From NCBI GenBank assembly GCA_020348385.1, contig CP070750.1, forward strand, positions 2,241,993 to 2,305,992: DNA of 64,000 nucleotides, given 5' to 3'. The number at the start of each line of letters is the position of its first letter. The first letter of the stretch is position 1. The stretch is from Candidatus Aminicenantota bacterium. Lineage in GTDB: Bacteria > Acidobacteriota > Aminicenantia > Aminicenantales > Aminicenantaceae. The position numbers and the translations under genes were made by a program. Positions 16,655-25,640 of the stretch are shown here, one piece after another. The notes beneath the pieces are model-generated. The model saw nothing but the letters and a program-made list of their open reading frames with translations, was not told the DNA's origin and made no database searches.

Positions 16655-18229
16655 ATGGAAGAAACCAAATCACAAAAAACCGATATTTTAATCATCGGCT
16701 GCGGAATCGCTGGAGCCAGCGCTGCTTTGGAAGCGGCAAAAAGCGGTTTGAAAGTTGTCGTTGTAACAAAAAATGAAAAACTGGAAGAATCGAACACATT
16801 TTATGCGCAGGGGGGGATTGTTTCTTTGGGACCGGACGATCACCCAGAGCTTTTGAAGGAAGACATCATCCAGACAGGGGATGGGATAAACAATCCTGAA
16901 GCTGTAGAAATTCTTTCTAAGGAAGGGAATAAAATGGTCGATAGCGTATTGATCGAGGAACTGGATATCCCTTTCATGAAGAGTTCTCCGGATTCCTTGG
17001 ATTATGCTCAGGAAGGCGGCCATTCGCGGAGACGAATTTTGCATATCCGGGATACGACCGGCAGGACTATAGAGGAAAAGTTTGTTGCAGCGCTTAAAGA
17101 CTATTCGAATGTTACTCTTTTGCCTGATCATACAGCGGTCGATTTGTTGACTGTCCCTCACCATTCCAAAAATCCGACATCTTTTTATCGAGAGCCTCGG
17201 TGCATCGGGTGTTATGTTTTGGACAACAAAACAAATAAGGTGAAGATCATATGTTCCACTTATACCATTCTCGCCACGGGAGGATGTGGTGCTGTTTATC
17301 TTTACACGTCCAACCCAAAGGGAGCCATCGGGGACGGATATGCGATGGCCTATCGAGCAGGTGCAAGGATTGTCAATATGGAATACATTCAATTTCATCC
17401 CACATCTCTTTTTCACAGGGATGCGGATGGATTTTTGATCTCTGAAACGATGCGAGGGGAAGGGGCTCGTCTGAAAACAAAAGATGGTCAAATGTTCATG
17501 GATAAATATTCCGGACAAAATGAATTAGCTCCTCGTGATGAAGTCACAAGGGCAATCTATGAAGAGATGACCAATACCAGTTCCAATTATGTCTATCTCG
17601 ATCTGGCTTCATATGCAAAAATCGATATAAAAAAACGCTTCCCTCATATTTATAAGACATGCCTTCAGTATGGGATAGATATCACAAAAGAATCCATCCC
17701 TGTCGTTCCAGCAGCGCATTATTGTTGTGGAGGAGTCCTGGTTGACGGATGGGGTCGAAGTTCCTTGAGCGGTTTGTATGCTGTTGGGGAGGTATCCTGC
17801 ACAGGCGTTCATGGAGCCAATCGGTTGGCCTCCACATCTTTGCTGGAAGGTTTGGTTTGGGGAATCCGTTCGGCCAAGCACATTGCCTCACATTTCAATC
17901 CTGTGCTGGAACGAACGGGTCTCGATATCCACCAGTGGTATTATCCCGAAAAAGAGGAAGAGACCGACCCAGCGCTCATCAACCAGGATTGGATATCTAT
18001 CCGGTCTACTATGTGGAACTACGCAGGAATTATCCGCACCCCAAAACGGCTGGAGCGTGCCCGGGCAGATTTGGATTATCTCCATCACAGGATCGAAAAA
18101 TTTTATAAAGAAGCCAGGATGGATAGGAATGTTGTGGGGCTCAAGCATGGGATCCAGGTGGCCCTTTTGATCACGTATGCCGCCATAGGGAATCCAGTCA
18201 GTCGCGGCTCCCATTATATAAAAAATTAA
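16655..18229 (+). CDS. nadB: L-aspartate oxidase
   Basis: A 524-residue flavoprotein that oxidises L-aspartate to iminoaspartate, the first step of de novo NAD synthesis. It shows the N-terminal FAD dinucleotide motif IIGCGIAGASAA, the substrate-side QFHPTSLF, the RGEGARLKT segment, and the C-terminal FAD block GEVSCTGVHGANRLASTSLL. Related succinate dehydrogenase flavoproteins are excluded by context (next to nadC) and length. It can use fumarate or O2 as acceptor in known enzymes. A 23-bp-arm inverted repeat follows directly after the stop codon. Confidence 0.95.
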   Translation: MEETKSQKTDILIIGCGIAGASAALEAAKSGLKVVVVTKNEKLEESNTFYAQGGIVSLGPDDHPELLKEDIIQTGDGINNPEAVEILSKEGNKMVDSVLIEELDIPFMKSSPDSLDYAQEGGHSRRRILHIRDTTGRTIEEKFVAALKDYSNVTLLPDHTAVDLLTVPHHSKNPTSFYREPRCIGCYVLDNKTNKVKIICSTYTILATGGCGAVYLYTSNPKGAIGDGYAMAYRAGARIVNMEYIQFHPTSLFHRDADGFLISETMRGEGARLKTKDGQMFMDKYSGQNELAPRDEVTRAIYEEMTNTSSNYVYLDLASYAKIDIKKRFPHIYKTCLQYGIDITKESIPVVPAAHYCCGGVLVDGWGRSSLSGLYAVGEVSCTGVHGANRLASTSLLEGLVWGIRSAKHIASHFNPVLERTGLDIHQWYYPEKEEETDPALINQDWISIRSTMWNYAGIIRTPKRLERARADLDYLHHRIEKFYKEARMDRNVVGLKHGIQVALLITYAAIGNPVSRGSHYIKN

Positions 18230-18233
18230 TAAC

Positions 18234-18315
18234 AAAAGGGGACGGTTCTATTTTTTTTATTTGATTAATAAAGGGAATTCCTTTGAAGAATGAAAAAATA
18301 GAACCGTCCCCTTTT
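18234..18315. repeat. Long inverted repeat (MITE/REP-like) downstream of nadB
   Basis: Two perfect 23-bp arms (18234-18256 and 18293-18315; AAAAGGGGACGGTTCTATTT and its complement) flank a 36-bp AT-rich centre that itself holds a small near-palindrome around GGAATTCC. The GGGGACGGTTC tip resembles the imperfect palindromes associated with REP-associated tyrosine transposases, although no such gene is present here. On the nadB transcript it would fold into a strong hairpin and may also end transcription. Confidence 0.8.
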
Positions 18316-18326
18316 ATTAGGGCCCG

Positions 18327-18354
18327 TTGACTTTAGGCTGGCTTATTCTATAAT
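18327..18354 (+). promoter_or_regulatory. Promoter of the ileS-lspA-lgt-rluD operon
   Basis: TTGACT (18327-18332), 16-nt spacer, perfect TATAAT (18349-18354). The start site near 18361 would give a 25-nt leader containing GGAG before the ATG at 18386. Confidence 0.65.
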
Positions 18355-18385
18355 AACAAATTGAATGTGAGTGTTGGAGTACATC

Positions 18386-21163
18386 ATGGCCGAGAGTGAC
18401 AATATCAAAGAGACGCTGAATCTTCCTCAAACCTCTTTTTCTATGAAGGCCAAATTGGCTCAAAAAGAGCCAGAGATTATCGCCAAGTGGGAGAGTATTG
18501 ATCTTTATAAAAAAATCCAGAAGCTGGGGGTAAGTCGGCCATCTTTTGTCCTACATGACGGACCGCCCTATGCCAATGGGAGAATTCATCTCGGGACTGC
18601 CTTGAACAAAATCTTGAAGGATTTCATCATCAAAAGCAAAACCATGCAGGGATACCGGGCGCCCTACCTCCCAGGATGGGATTGTCACGGACTCCCCATC
18701 GAGATAAAAGTGGATCAACTCTTAGGGAAAAAGAAGGTGGAGATGTCCTCCTTGGAGGTAAGGGAAGAGTGCAAAAAGTACGCGCTGGAATTTGTGGACA
18801 TCCAACGCAGACAATTTAAGAGACTGGGAGTATTCGGGGAATGGGAATCGCCATATCTGACAATGCACCCTGAATATGAGGGAGAAGTTTTGCGCCATCT
18901 TGCAGCTTTTTTTGCTTCTGGCAATGTTTACAAGGGGAAAAAGCCGGTGCATTGGTGTGCGCACTGCCGGACGGCTCTAGCTGAAGCTGAGATCGAATAC
19001 AAAGACCGGGAATCCCCTTCGATCTATGTGGAATTCCCGATGGTGTCTGACCTATCTGAAAAATTCCCTGTCCTCAAGGAAAAGAAGGTTTTTGTACTCA
19101 TTTGGACCACAACTCCTTGGACCCTGCCTGCCAACCTGGCTATAGCTTTCCATCCCGATTATGAGTATTCTGCTTTTGAGTCAGAGGGAAGGGTCTATAT
19201 CGCAGCCAAGCGACTGGTCCCTGTTCTGGCCGAGGAATTAGGAATCGGGAAGACGAAGGAACTTGTAACGTTTCAGGGAAAGGAGATGGAGGGCCTCAAA
19301 GCCAGACATCCGTTTATCGAAAGGGAATCTGTGTTTGTCCTGGCTGATTATGTCACTCTAGATCAAGGGACCGGGTGTGTCCATACGGCCCCGGGCCATG
19401 GACACGAGGACTATCTCACAGGGATCAAATACAAAATGGATATCTATACGCCTGTAGATAACGAAGGAAATTTTACGCCCCAAGTTGAAAAATATGGGGG
19501 AATGAATGTCTTTGAAGCCAATAAACACATCAACGAAGATATGGCCAAAGACGGTTCTCTAATCAAAGAAGACAAAATCGTTCATTCCTACCCTCACTGT
19601 TGGCGATGCAAAAATCCAGTCATTTTTCGTGCCACAGCCCAGTGGTTTGTCTCCATGGAAGAAAGCGAACTTCGGACAAAAGCCCTGGATGAGATCAAGA
19701 AGATCAAATGGATCCCTCCTTGGGGAGAAGAAAGAATTTCCAACATGATGGAAGCTCGGCCAGATTGGTGCATTTCCCGCCAGCGAACTTGGGGAGTGCC
19801 GATCCCTGCCTTCTACTGTCATGATTGCGGTTTTATTCTTGCCAACGAAGAGATCACGCTGCGGATTGCAGATATTTTCCTTATCGAAGGCGCCAATTCG
19901 TGGTTCACAAAAGAAGTTGAAGAACTTTTACCTCAAAATACAACATGTCCCCAGTGCGGATCCACACGTTTTAACAAGGAGAACAACATACTGGATGTTT
20001 GGTTCGAATCAGGAACCAGCCACAATGTATTGGGAAAGCGGGATGACCTCCCCTGGCCATCTGACATATACATAGAAGGTCATGACCAATACAGAGGTTG
20101 GTTCAATAGCTCCCTGATCATTGGTTTGGCAGCCAAAGGTGCATCACCTTACAGAACATGCATAACCCATGGTTTTGTCCTGGATGAGGAAGGGAGAGGG
20201 ATGTCCAAATCTTTGGGGAATTTTGTTGATCCTGAAGAAGTCATAAATAAAAACGGTGCGGAAATTTTGCGGCTTTGGGTGGCCATGCTCAACTTCAAAG
20301 AAGACGCCCGATTCGGAGGGGAAACAGTAAATCGGATCGTTGAAGCCTACCGTAAGATACGAAATACCTGGCGATTCATTCTTGGGAATCTTTATGATTT
20401 CGATCCCGATATTGATAGTGTCTCCCCTCAGGATATGATGCTTTTGGATAAGTGGATATTGGAAAAAACCAAACAAATCAGCCAAAGGATTCTGAAGGGG
20501 TATAACGATTATGAATATCACATCGTCTTTCACTCCATCTACAATTTTTTCACGGTGGAGCTGAGTTCCTATTATCTGGATGTTTTGAAGGACAGGCTTT
20601 ACTGTTCGGGGAAAAAATCCCTTCTTCGGAGATCTGCTCAGACTGCGTTGTTTGTTTTACTGAAAACAAGTCTAATGTGGATGGCTCCACTCCTTCCGTT
20701 TACAGCCGAGGAGGCCTGGACAGCCATGCCCGATTTCAAAGAAAAACAGGAGTCCGTTCACCTCCATTTGTTTCCTTCGTTGGAAAAAAAATGGCTCGAA
20801 TCCGAGACCTTCCAAGAATGGGAGGAGCTGGTGGTTATCCGGGACTTGGTGCTTAAAGAGCTGGAGGCGGCCCGCGAAAACAAAGTAATCGGGAATTCTC
20901 TAGAAGCCAGCGTTATGTTGAAGACACCTGCGGACAAAGAGCCTCTTTTGCGCAAATATGAGAAGGAACTTCCCATGCTGTTCATCGTTTCCCAAGTTGG
21001 CCTTGATCCGTATAAGGGAGACAATATCGTGGTGGAAGTTGTGAATGCACCAGGTGAAAAATGTACGCGATGTTGGAACTTCTCGACGGACGTGGGCCAG
21101 AGCTCTGATTATCCTGACTTTTGCAAACGCTGTGAAGATGTTGTCAGGCAGATGAAGTCATGA
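18386..21163 (+). CDS. ileS: Isoleucyl-tRNA synthetase
   Basis: A 925-residue class I aminoacyl-tRNA synthetase. It has the HIGH-like motif PYANGRIHLGT near residue 68, the KMSKS-like motif GMSKSLGN, a full CP1 editing domain between them, and a C-terminal zinc-binding pair (CTRCW ... CKRC), all as in bacterial IleS type 1. ATG at 18386 is chosen because GGAG lies six nt upstream; a GTG five codons earlier lacks such a site. lspA begins inside the stop codon (ATGA), so the two are translationally coupled. Confidence 0.97.
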   Translation: MAESDNIKETLNLPQTSFSMKAKLAQKEPEIIAKWESIDLYKKIQKLGVSRPSFVLHDGPPYANGRIHLGTALNKILKDFIIKSKTMQGYRAPYLPGWDCHGLPIEIKVDQLLGKKKVEMSSLEVREECKKYALEFVDIQRRQFKRLGVFGEWESPYLTMHPEYEGEVLRHLAAFFASGNVYKGKKPVHWCAHCRTALAEAEIEYKDRESPSIYVEFPMVSDLSEKFPVLKEKKVFVLIWTTTPWTLPANLAIAFHPDYEYSAFESEGRVYIAAKRLVPVLAEELGIGKTKELVTFQGKEMEGLKARHPFIERESVFVLADYVTLDQGTGCVHTAPGHGHEDYLTGIKYKMDIYTPVDNEGNFTPQVEKYGGMNVFEANKHINEDMAKDGSLIKEDKIVHSYPHCWRCKNPVIFRATAQWFVSMEESELRTKALDEIKKIKWIPPWGEERISNMMEARPDWCISRQRTWGVPIPAFYCHDCGFILANEEITLRIADIFLIEGANSWFTKEVEELLPQNTTCPQCGSTRFNKENNILDVWFESGTSHNVLGKRDDLPWPSDIYIEGHDQYRGWFNSSLIIGLAAKGASPYRTCITHGFVLDEEGRGMSKSLGNFVDPEEVINKNGAEILRLWVAMLNFKEDARFGGETVNRIVEAYRKIRNTWRFILGNLYDFDPDIDSVSPQDMMLLDKWILEKTKQISQRILKGYNDYEYHIVFHSIYNFFTVELSSYYLDVLKDRLYCSGKKSLLRRSAQTALFVLLKTSLMWMAPLLPFTAEEAWTAMPDFKEKQESVHLHLFPSLEKKWLESETFQEWEELVVIRDLVLKELEAARENKVIGNSLEASVMLKTPADKEPLLRKYEKELPMLFIVSQVGLDPYKGDNIVVEVVNAPGEKCTRCWNFSTDVGQSSDYPDFCKRCEDVVRQMKS

Positions 21164-21660
21164 AGCAACGTATCCCTTATTATGTGTTAATCATTTTCCT
21201 CCTGATAGCCGATCAAGTAACCAAGGCTTGGATTGCACGCAACATCATCCTGAATTCCAGCAAACAGGTTATCCCAGATTTTTTCCAACTCGTCCACATC
21301 CGTAACAAAGGGGCGATCTTTGGATTTTTTTCCCAATCGGGAAACCGGTATGTGTTTCTGTTTCTGACCCTTGCATCCCTGTTTGCATTGGGTTTCGTCG
21401 TGTATTATTTTTTGAAAGCGGCTCCCGGTGATAACTGGTTGAAGATATCTTTATCATTGATCATTGCCGGCGCTCTAGGCAATTTTATCGATCGGATTTT
21501 CAAGGGATATGTCATCGATTTTTTAGATGTAAGTGTAAAAGGCTGGCACTGGCCTTCCTTCAACGTGGCTGATTCCTGTATTTCAATCGGCGCGGTTCTT
21601 CTCATTTTTATTTTTCTTTTCAAAAGGAGTCCAGCATGTTCCCCATCCTCCTCAAGATAG
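21160..21660 (+). CDS. lspA: Lipoprotein signal peptidase (signal peptidase II)
   Basis: A 166-residue inner-membrane aspartyl protease with four hydrophobic helices. It cleaves the signal peptide of diacylglyceryl-modified prolipoproteins. The two catalytic aspartates are visible in the conserved blocks GALGNFIDRIF/YVIDFLDV and FNVADSCISIG. It overlaps ileS by 4 bp and lgt by 25 bp. Having lspA and lgt adjacent places both lipoprotein maturation steps in one transcript. Confidence 0.95.
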   Translation: MKQRIPYYVLIIFLLIADQVTKAWIARNIILNSSKQVIPDFFQLVHIRNKGAIFGFFSQSGNRYVFLFLTLASLFALGFVVYYFLKAAPGDNWLKISLSLIIAGALGNFIDRIFKGYVIDFLDVSVKGWHWPSFNVADSCISIGAVLLIFIFLFKRSPACSPSSSR

Positions 21661-22433
21661 GACCGGTAAGCATCCACACGTACGGCTTCATGATGGCCTT
21701 GGGCGTTGCCTTTGGCTTGTGGTTCGCTTATGTTCAGGGCAAGAAGCAGGGGCTCGATGCTCCCAAGCTTCTAGATATGGCTTTCTACACGATAATCGTT
21801 TCCTTGATAGGGGCAAAACTCGTGCTACTGGCCGGACATTTTTCCTATTATGTGAAAAATCCCTCGGAGTTGATCAGTTTTGCACGCACAGGAGGAGTTT
21901 TCCAAGGAGGCTTAGCTTTTGGCCTAGTGTTTGCGCTCTGGTATATGAGAAAGAACGGGCTCCCAACGTGGAAAGTTGGAGACATTGCCGGTGCGGCTTT
22001 AGCCCTCGGTCACGGATTCGGCCGGATCGGATGCTTTATGGCTGGATGCTGTTTCGGCCGGGTGTGTGATGTTCCCTGGGGAGTGGTTTTTAGGGATGAA
22101 TATGCCTCGAATTTGACCGGGATTCCGACCGGCACCCTTCTCCATCCCACCCAGCTCTACGAGGCCCTCCTCAATTTTACCAATTTCCTGATACTTTTTT
22201 TTATCCTCAGGAAAAAAAGATTCGACGGGCAAGTTTTTTCCTTCTACATCATAAATTACTCGATAATCCGATATTTTGTGGAATTTTATAGAGGGGACCA
22301 TCCGGATAAAGCTTATCTCTTCCAAAATCCCTCTCCGTATCTGAGCATGTCTTTGCCCCAGCTATTCTGCATCATCGGGCTTGTGGGAGGGGGGCTGTTG
22401 TATTTCATCCTGAAACGAAAAAAACGTGCCTAA
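21636..22433 (+). CDS. lgt: Prolipoprotein diacylglyceryl transferase
   Basis: A 265-residue polytopic membrane enzyme that transfers diacylglycerol from phosphatidylglycerol to the lipobox cysteine. The Lgt signature GHGFGRIGCFMAGCCFGR is present, as is the N-terminal GPVSIHTYGFMMALGVAFG block with the essential histidine-tyrosine region. ATG at 21636 follows AAAGGAGTCC and lies inside the lspA frame. The downstream pseudouridine synthase starts 8 bp before its stop. The substrate pool may include the MBL-fold lipoprotein at 47.5 kb. Confidence 0.95.
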   Translation: MFPILLKIGPVSIHTYGFMMALGVAFGLWFAYVQGKKQGLDAPKLLDMAFYTIIVSLIGAKLVLLAGHFSYYVKNPSELISFARTGGVFQGGLAFGLVFALWYMRKNGLPTWKVGDIAGAALALGHGFGRIGCFMAGCCFGRVCDVPWGVVFRDEYASNLTGIPTGTLLHPTQLYEALLNFTNFLILFFILRKKRFDGQVFSFYIINYSIIRYFVEFYRGDHPDKAYLFQNPSPYLSMSLPQLFCIIGLVGGGLLYFILKRKKRA

Positions 22434-23334
22434 AAAAACCTTTCGGGTCGATTTATCCGATGAAGGGAAAAGACTCGACGTTTTTTTATCCCAAAGGATA
22501 AAAGAGCTGACCCGGTCTCAGCTTCAGAAAAAGTTGGGGAAAAATCTGGTTAAAATAAATGGTGTTCCAAGGAAATCCAGTTTCAGATTGAATGAAGGGG
22601 ATTTGGTTGAATGTGATTTTGTGTCCCAAGAAATAGAGGCCCTTCTTCCTGAAAATATCCCATTGAAAATATTGTATAAAGATGACCATGTGATCGTTTT
22701 GGAGAAACCAACCGGATTGGTTGTTCATCCTGGAGCAGGAAGACGCAATGGAACTTTGGTGAATGGGCTCCTGTATCATTATCCGGGAATTGAAAAAATC
22801 GGGCCTAAGGAGAGGCCTGGTATTGTCCATCGGCTAGACAAGGAAACATCGGGATTGATGGTGGTTGCCCGAACGGAGGAGGCCTATTCTGCACTTCAAC
22901 GTCAGTTCAAACAGAGATTGGTCGAAAAAATCTACCTGGGGCTTGTTTGGGGAAAGATTTCAAAGCAGGAAGGAATCATAAACTGGGCTGTGGGGAGGCA
23001 TGTAAAACACGGAGAAAGAATGTCCGTTAAAACGAAAAAGCCCCGGACCGCCGAGACTCATTTTAAGATACAAAAAGAGTACCTCGGATTAACTCTCCTC
23101 GAAATCAAGCCTGTTACGGGAAGAACTCATCAGATAAGGGTTCATTTCGCTGCATCTGGGCATCCGATCGTTGGAGATTCACGATATGGTAAAAAGAAGA
23201 AGGAAAGGCTTTGTTCCCGGCTTTTCCTTCATGCTTTCCGTCTTGGTTTTTTTCATCCTGAGTCGCATGAAAGAATGGATTTCCTGTCTCCGCTTCCAGC
23301 TGATCTAGAGAAATTTCTCAAAACACTCCGTTAA
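22426..23334 (+). CDS. RluD-family 23S rRNA pseudouridine synthase
   Basis: A 302-residue protein with an N-terminal S4 RNA-binding domain (residues about 15-75) and the RluA/RluD catalytic domain with HRLDKETSGLMVV, where the aspartate is catalytic, plus the VTGRTHQIRVH motif. Most likely it modifies helix 69 of 23S rRNA as RluD does. A GTG start overlaps the lgt stop by 8 bp, so it is the last gene of the ileS operon. No clear terminator follows. Confidence 0.92.
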   Translation: MPKKTFRVDLSDEGKRLDVFLSQRIKELTRSQLQKKLGKNLVKINGVPRKSSFRLNEGDLVECDFVSQEIEALLPENIPLKILYKDDHVIVLEKPTGLVVHPGAGRRNGTLVNGLLYHYPGIEKIGPKERPGIVHRLDKETSGLMVVARTEEAYSALQRQFKQRLVEKIYLGLVWGKISKQEGIINWAVGRHVKHGERMSVKTKKPRTAETHFKIQKEYLGLTLLEIKPVTGRTHQIRVHFAASGHPIVGDSRYGKKKKERLCSRLFLHAFRLGFFHPESHERMDFLSPLPADLEKFLKTLR

Positions 23335-23439
23335 TCGGGACATCCCTTTTGGTTTACCATTTGTTCAGAATGAAAAAAACTAGGGAAAATCATATAGGAT
23401 AGGAGCTTAAGGAACCTCCCCTGTTATCTTAAATTTGTC

Positions 23440-23469
23440 TTGAGAATGAGGGATTTTTTGTTGTATTAT
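23440..23469 (+). promoter_or_regulatory. Promoter of the EF-G-like gene
   Basis: TTGAGA (23440-23445), 18-nt spacer, TATTAT (23464-23469). A leader of about 75 nt leads to GGAGG before the ATG at 23551. Confidence 0.5.
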
Positions 23470-23550
23470 AGGCGTTGCTAAATTTCCCGGAAGTTTAGCG
23501 TTTGATTATCTCCTTGAAACCAAAGATTTCTTATAGATGGAGGATTCACC

Positions 23551-25632
23551 ATGAAAGACTACGCTCCAGAAAATATCAGGAATGTTGCGATTGTTGGCCA
23601 CGGATCTTGCGGAAAAACATCCTTGACTTCTGCCTTTTTATATGATGCAGGCGCGACAACTAGGTTGACCAAAGTGGAAAATGGAAACACGGTGACCGAT
23701 TATGATCCAGATGAAATTGAGAGACAGATCTCGATCAATTCGGCTGTTTGCCACTTGGAATGGAATGGCCACAAGATAAATGCTGTAGACTGCCCTGGGT
23801 ACATGAATTTTTTGTGGGACACAAGAGCGAGCCTCAGAGCTGTGGATGCGGGTGTTGTCGTTGTCTGTGGAGTGGCTGGTGTTGAGGTAGGGACAGAAAA
23901 AGTCTGGGCGATGATGGAGGAGCTCGAACGCCCGCGCATATTGGTTGTCAATAAGTTGGACCGTGAGAATGCAAACTATGAACGTACTGTTCAATCCATA
24001 TATAACTTTTTCGGCCGCCAGGCCGTTCCCGTTCATCTGCCGATCGGCGAGGAAAAGGATTTCCGAGGTTTTGTTGACTTGATCAACAAATCCGCTTATA
24101 TTTTTCAAAAAGATGGCAGCGGAAAATTCAGTAAGGAAAAAATCCCCGATGATGTACAAGATATCACACAAAGAAAAATCCAAGAACTCACAGAAATGGT
24201 CGCGGAAAATGATGAACAGTTGATGGAGATTTACTTTGAAAAAGGAGAGCTTTCACCCGATGAGCTAAAAGAAGGACTGAGAAAAAGCATCGCCAGCCGG
24301 CAGTTTTTCCCGATCCTCGTATCTTCTGCACTGCTGAACATCGGCGCTCAGCCAATCCTGGACGCTATTGTGGACTTTATGCCGTCACCCGTCCAGATCG
24401 GAGAAGCAAAAGGGGAAGAGGGGACAGTGAAAACAACCTTGGATGCCCCCTTTTCAGCACTTGTTTTCAAGACAATTTCTGATCCTTATACTGGGAGGAT
24501 ATCCCTAATGAGAGTCTTCTCCGGCAAGGTGAATCCCGATGGAGCAGTCAACAACTCCAGTAAAGAATTGGGTGAAAAACTTGGCGGGTTGTTCTTCTTG
24601 CAGGGCAAAGAACAGATCCCGGCTGGACAAGCCAAAGCGGGTGATATTGTGGCGACTGCCAAGCTAAAAGACACATCGACTGGGGATACTCTAGGCGCAA
24701 AAGGAACATCTATTGTATTCCCCACCATCAAATTTCCCGAACCTTCGATTTCTTTTGCCATCGAGCCGAAAACACGGGCGGATGAGGACCGCATATCGCA
24801 AGCTGTTCATAGGATCACCGAAGAAGATCCGACAGCGAGGATCGAAAGAGATCCGGAAACGAACGAGTTGATCATTTCAGGGAACGGTCAACTTCATGTG
24901 GAAATCATCACCGATCGCTTGCAAAAGAGATTTAACGTGAATGTGGACCTCAAACCACCGAAAATACCCTACAAGGAAACCATTAAAGGCAAGTCAGACG
25001 TGCAGGGGAAATACAAAAAACAGACAGGAGGCCGAGGTCAATATGGTGATGTCAAGATAAAAATGGAACCTCTTTCAAGAGGATTAGATTTTGAATTCGA
25101 GGATAAGATTTTCGGAGGAGCGATTCCGAAGAATTACATCCCTTCGATCGAAAAAGGCATCCAGGAAGCTCGCAAGAAAGGAGTTATCGCCGGTTATCCT
25201 GCCGTAGATTTTAAAGTCATCCTGTACGATGGGTCTTACCATGATGTCGACTCCTCAGATATCGCTTTTAAAGTGGCGGCATCCATGGCTTTTAAAAAAG
25301 CGGCAAAAGAAGCCAAACCCACCATTTTGGAGCCTATCATGAATGTGGAGATTTATACTCCGGAAGCATACATGGGAGATATCATGGGTAACCTCAACGG
25401 TCGGAGAGGAAAGGTTCAAGGGATGGAACAAAAAGGCAGTCTGCGGATCATTAAAGCTCAGGTTCCGATGGCCGAGATGCTGGATTTTGAACCCACCTTA
25501 ACATCCATTACAGGGGGAAGAGGATCGTTCATGATGGAGTTCTCTCGATACGAAGAAGTTCCGTCCCATCTTCAACAAAAAATCATCGATCAGTCTGTAA
25601 AAGACGGGCGCATCAGGGCTGTAGAAGAATAA
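23551..25632 (+). CDS. Elongation factor G paralogue (EF-G2 type GTPase)
   Basis: A 693-residue translational GTPase with all five EF-G domains. The P-loop is GHGSCGKTS (near residue 16), G3 is DCPGY (80-84) and G4 is NKLD (134-137). In canonical EF-G these read AHIDAGKTT, DTPGH and NKMD. The histidine after DxPG, which helps GTP hydrolysis on the ribosome, is a tyrosine here, a pattern known from the EF-G-2 group (for example Thermus EF-G-2). It is therefore unlikely to be the main housekeeping EF-G, and no rpsL/rpsG/tuf genes flank it. A strong GGAGG site precedes the ATG. Confidence 0.88.
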   Translation: MKDYAPENIRNVAIVGHGSCGKTSLTSAFLYDAGATTRLTKVENGNTVTDYDPDEIERQISINSAVCHLEWNGHKINAVDCPGYMNFLWDTRASLRAVDAGVVVVCGVAGVEVGTEKVWAMMEELERPRILVVNKLDRENANYERTVQSIYNFFGRQAVPVHLPIGEEKDFRGFVDLINKSAYIFQKDGSGKFSKEKIPDDVQDITQRKIQELTEMVAENDEQLMEIYFEKGELSPDELKEGLRKSIASRQFFPILVSSALLNIGAQPILDAIVDFMPSPVQIGEAKGEEGTVKTTLDAPFSALVFKTISDPYTGRISLMRVFSGKVNPDGAVNNSSKELGEKLGGLFFLQGKEQIPAGQAKAGDIVATAKLKDTSTGDTLGAKGTSIVFPTIKFPEPSISFAIEPKTRADEDRISQAVHRITEEDPTARIERDPETNELIISGNGQLHVEIITDRLQKRFNVNVDLKPPKIPYKETIKGKSDVQGKYKKQTGGRGQYGDVKIKMEPLSRGLDFEFEDKIFGGAIPKNYIPSIEKGIQEARKKGVIAGYPAVDFKVILYDGSYHDVDSSDIAFKVAASMAFKKAAKEAKPTILEPIMNVEIYTPEAYMGDIMGNLNGRRGKVQGMEQKGSLRIIKAQVPMAEMLDFEPTLTSITGGRGSFMMEFSRYEEVPSHLQQKIIDQSVKDGRIRAVEE

Positions 25633-25640
25633 CAAGCCAT

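Noticed and set aside
23337..23428. Possible further REP-like relic before the EF-G2 gene (GGGACATCCC ... GGAACCTCCCC)
   Set aside because: The arms pair poorly, so the relation to the other palindromes is too weak to annotate.
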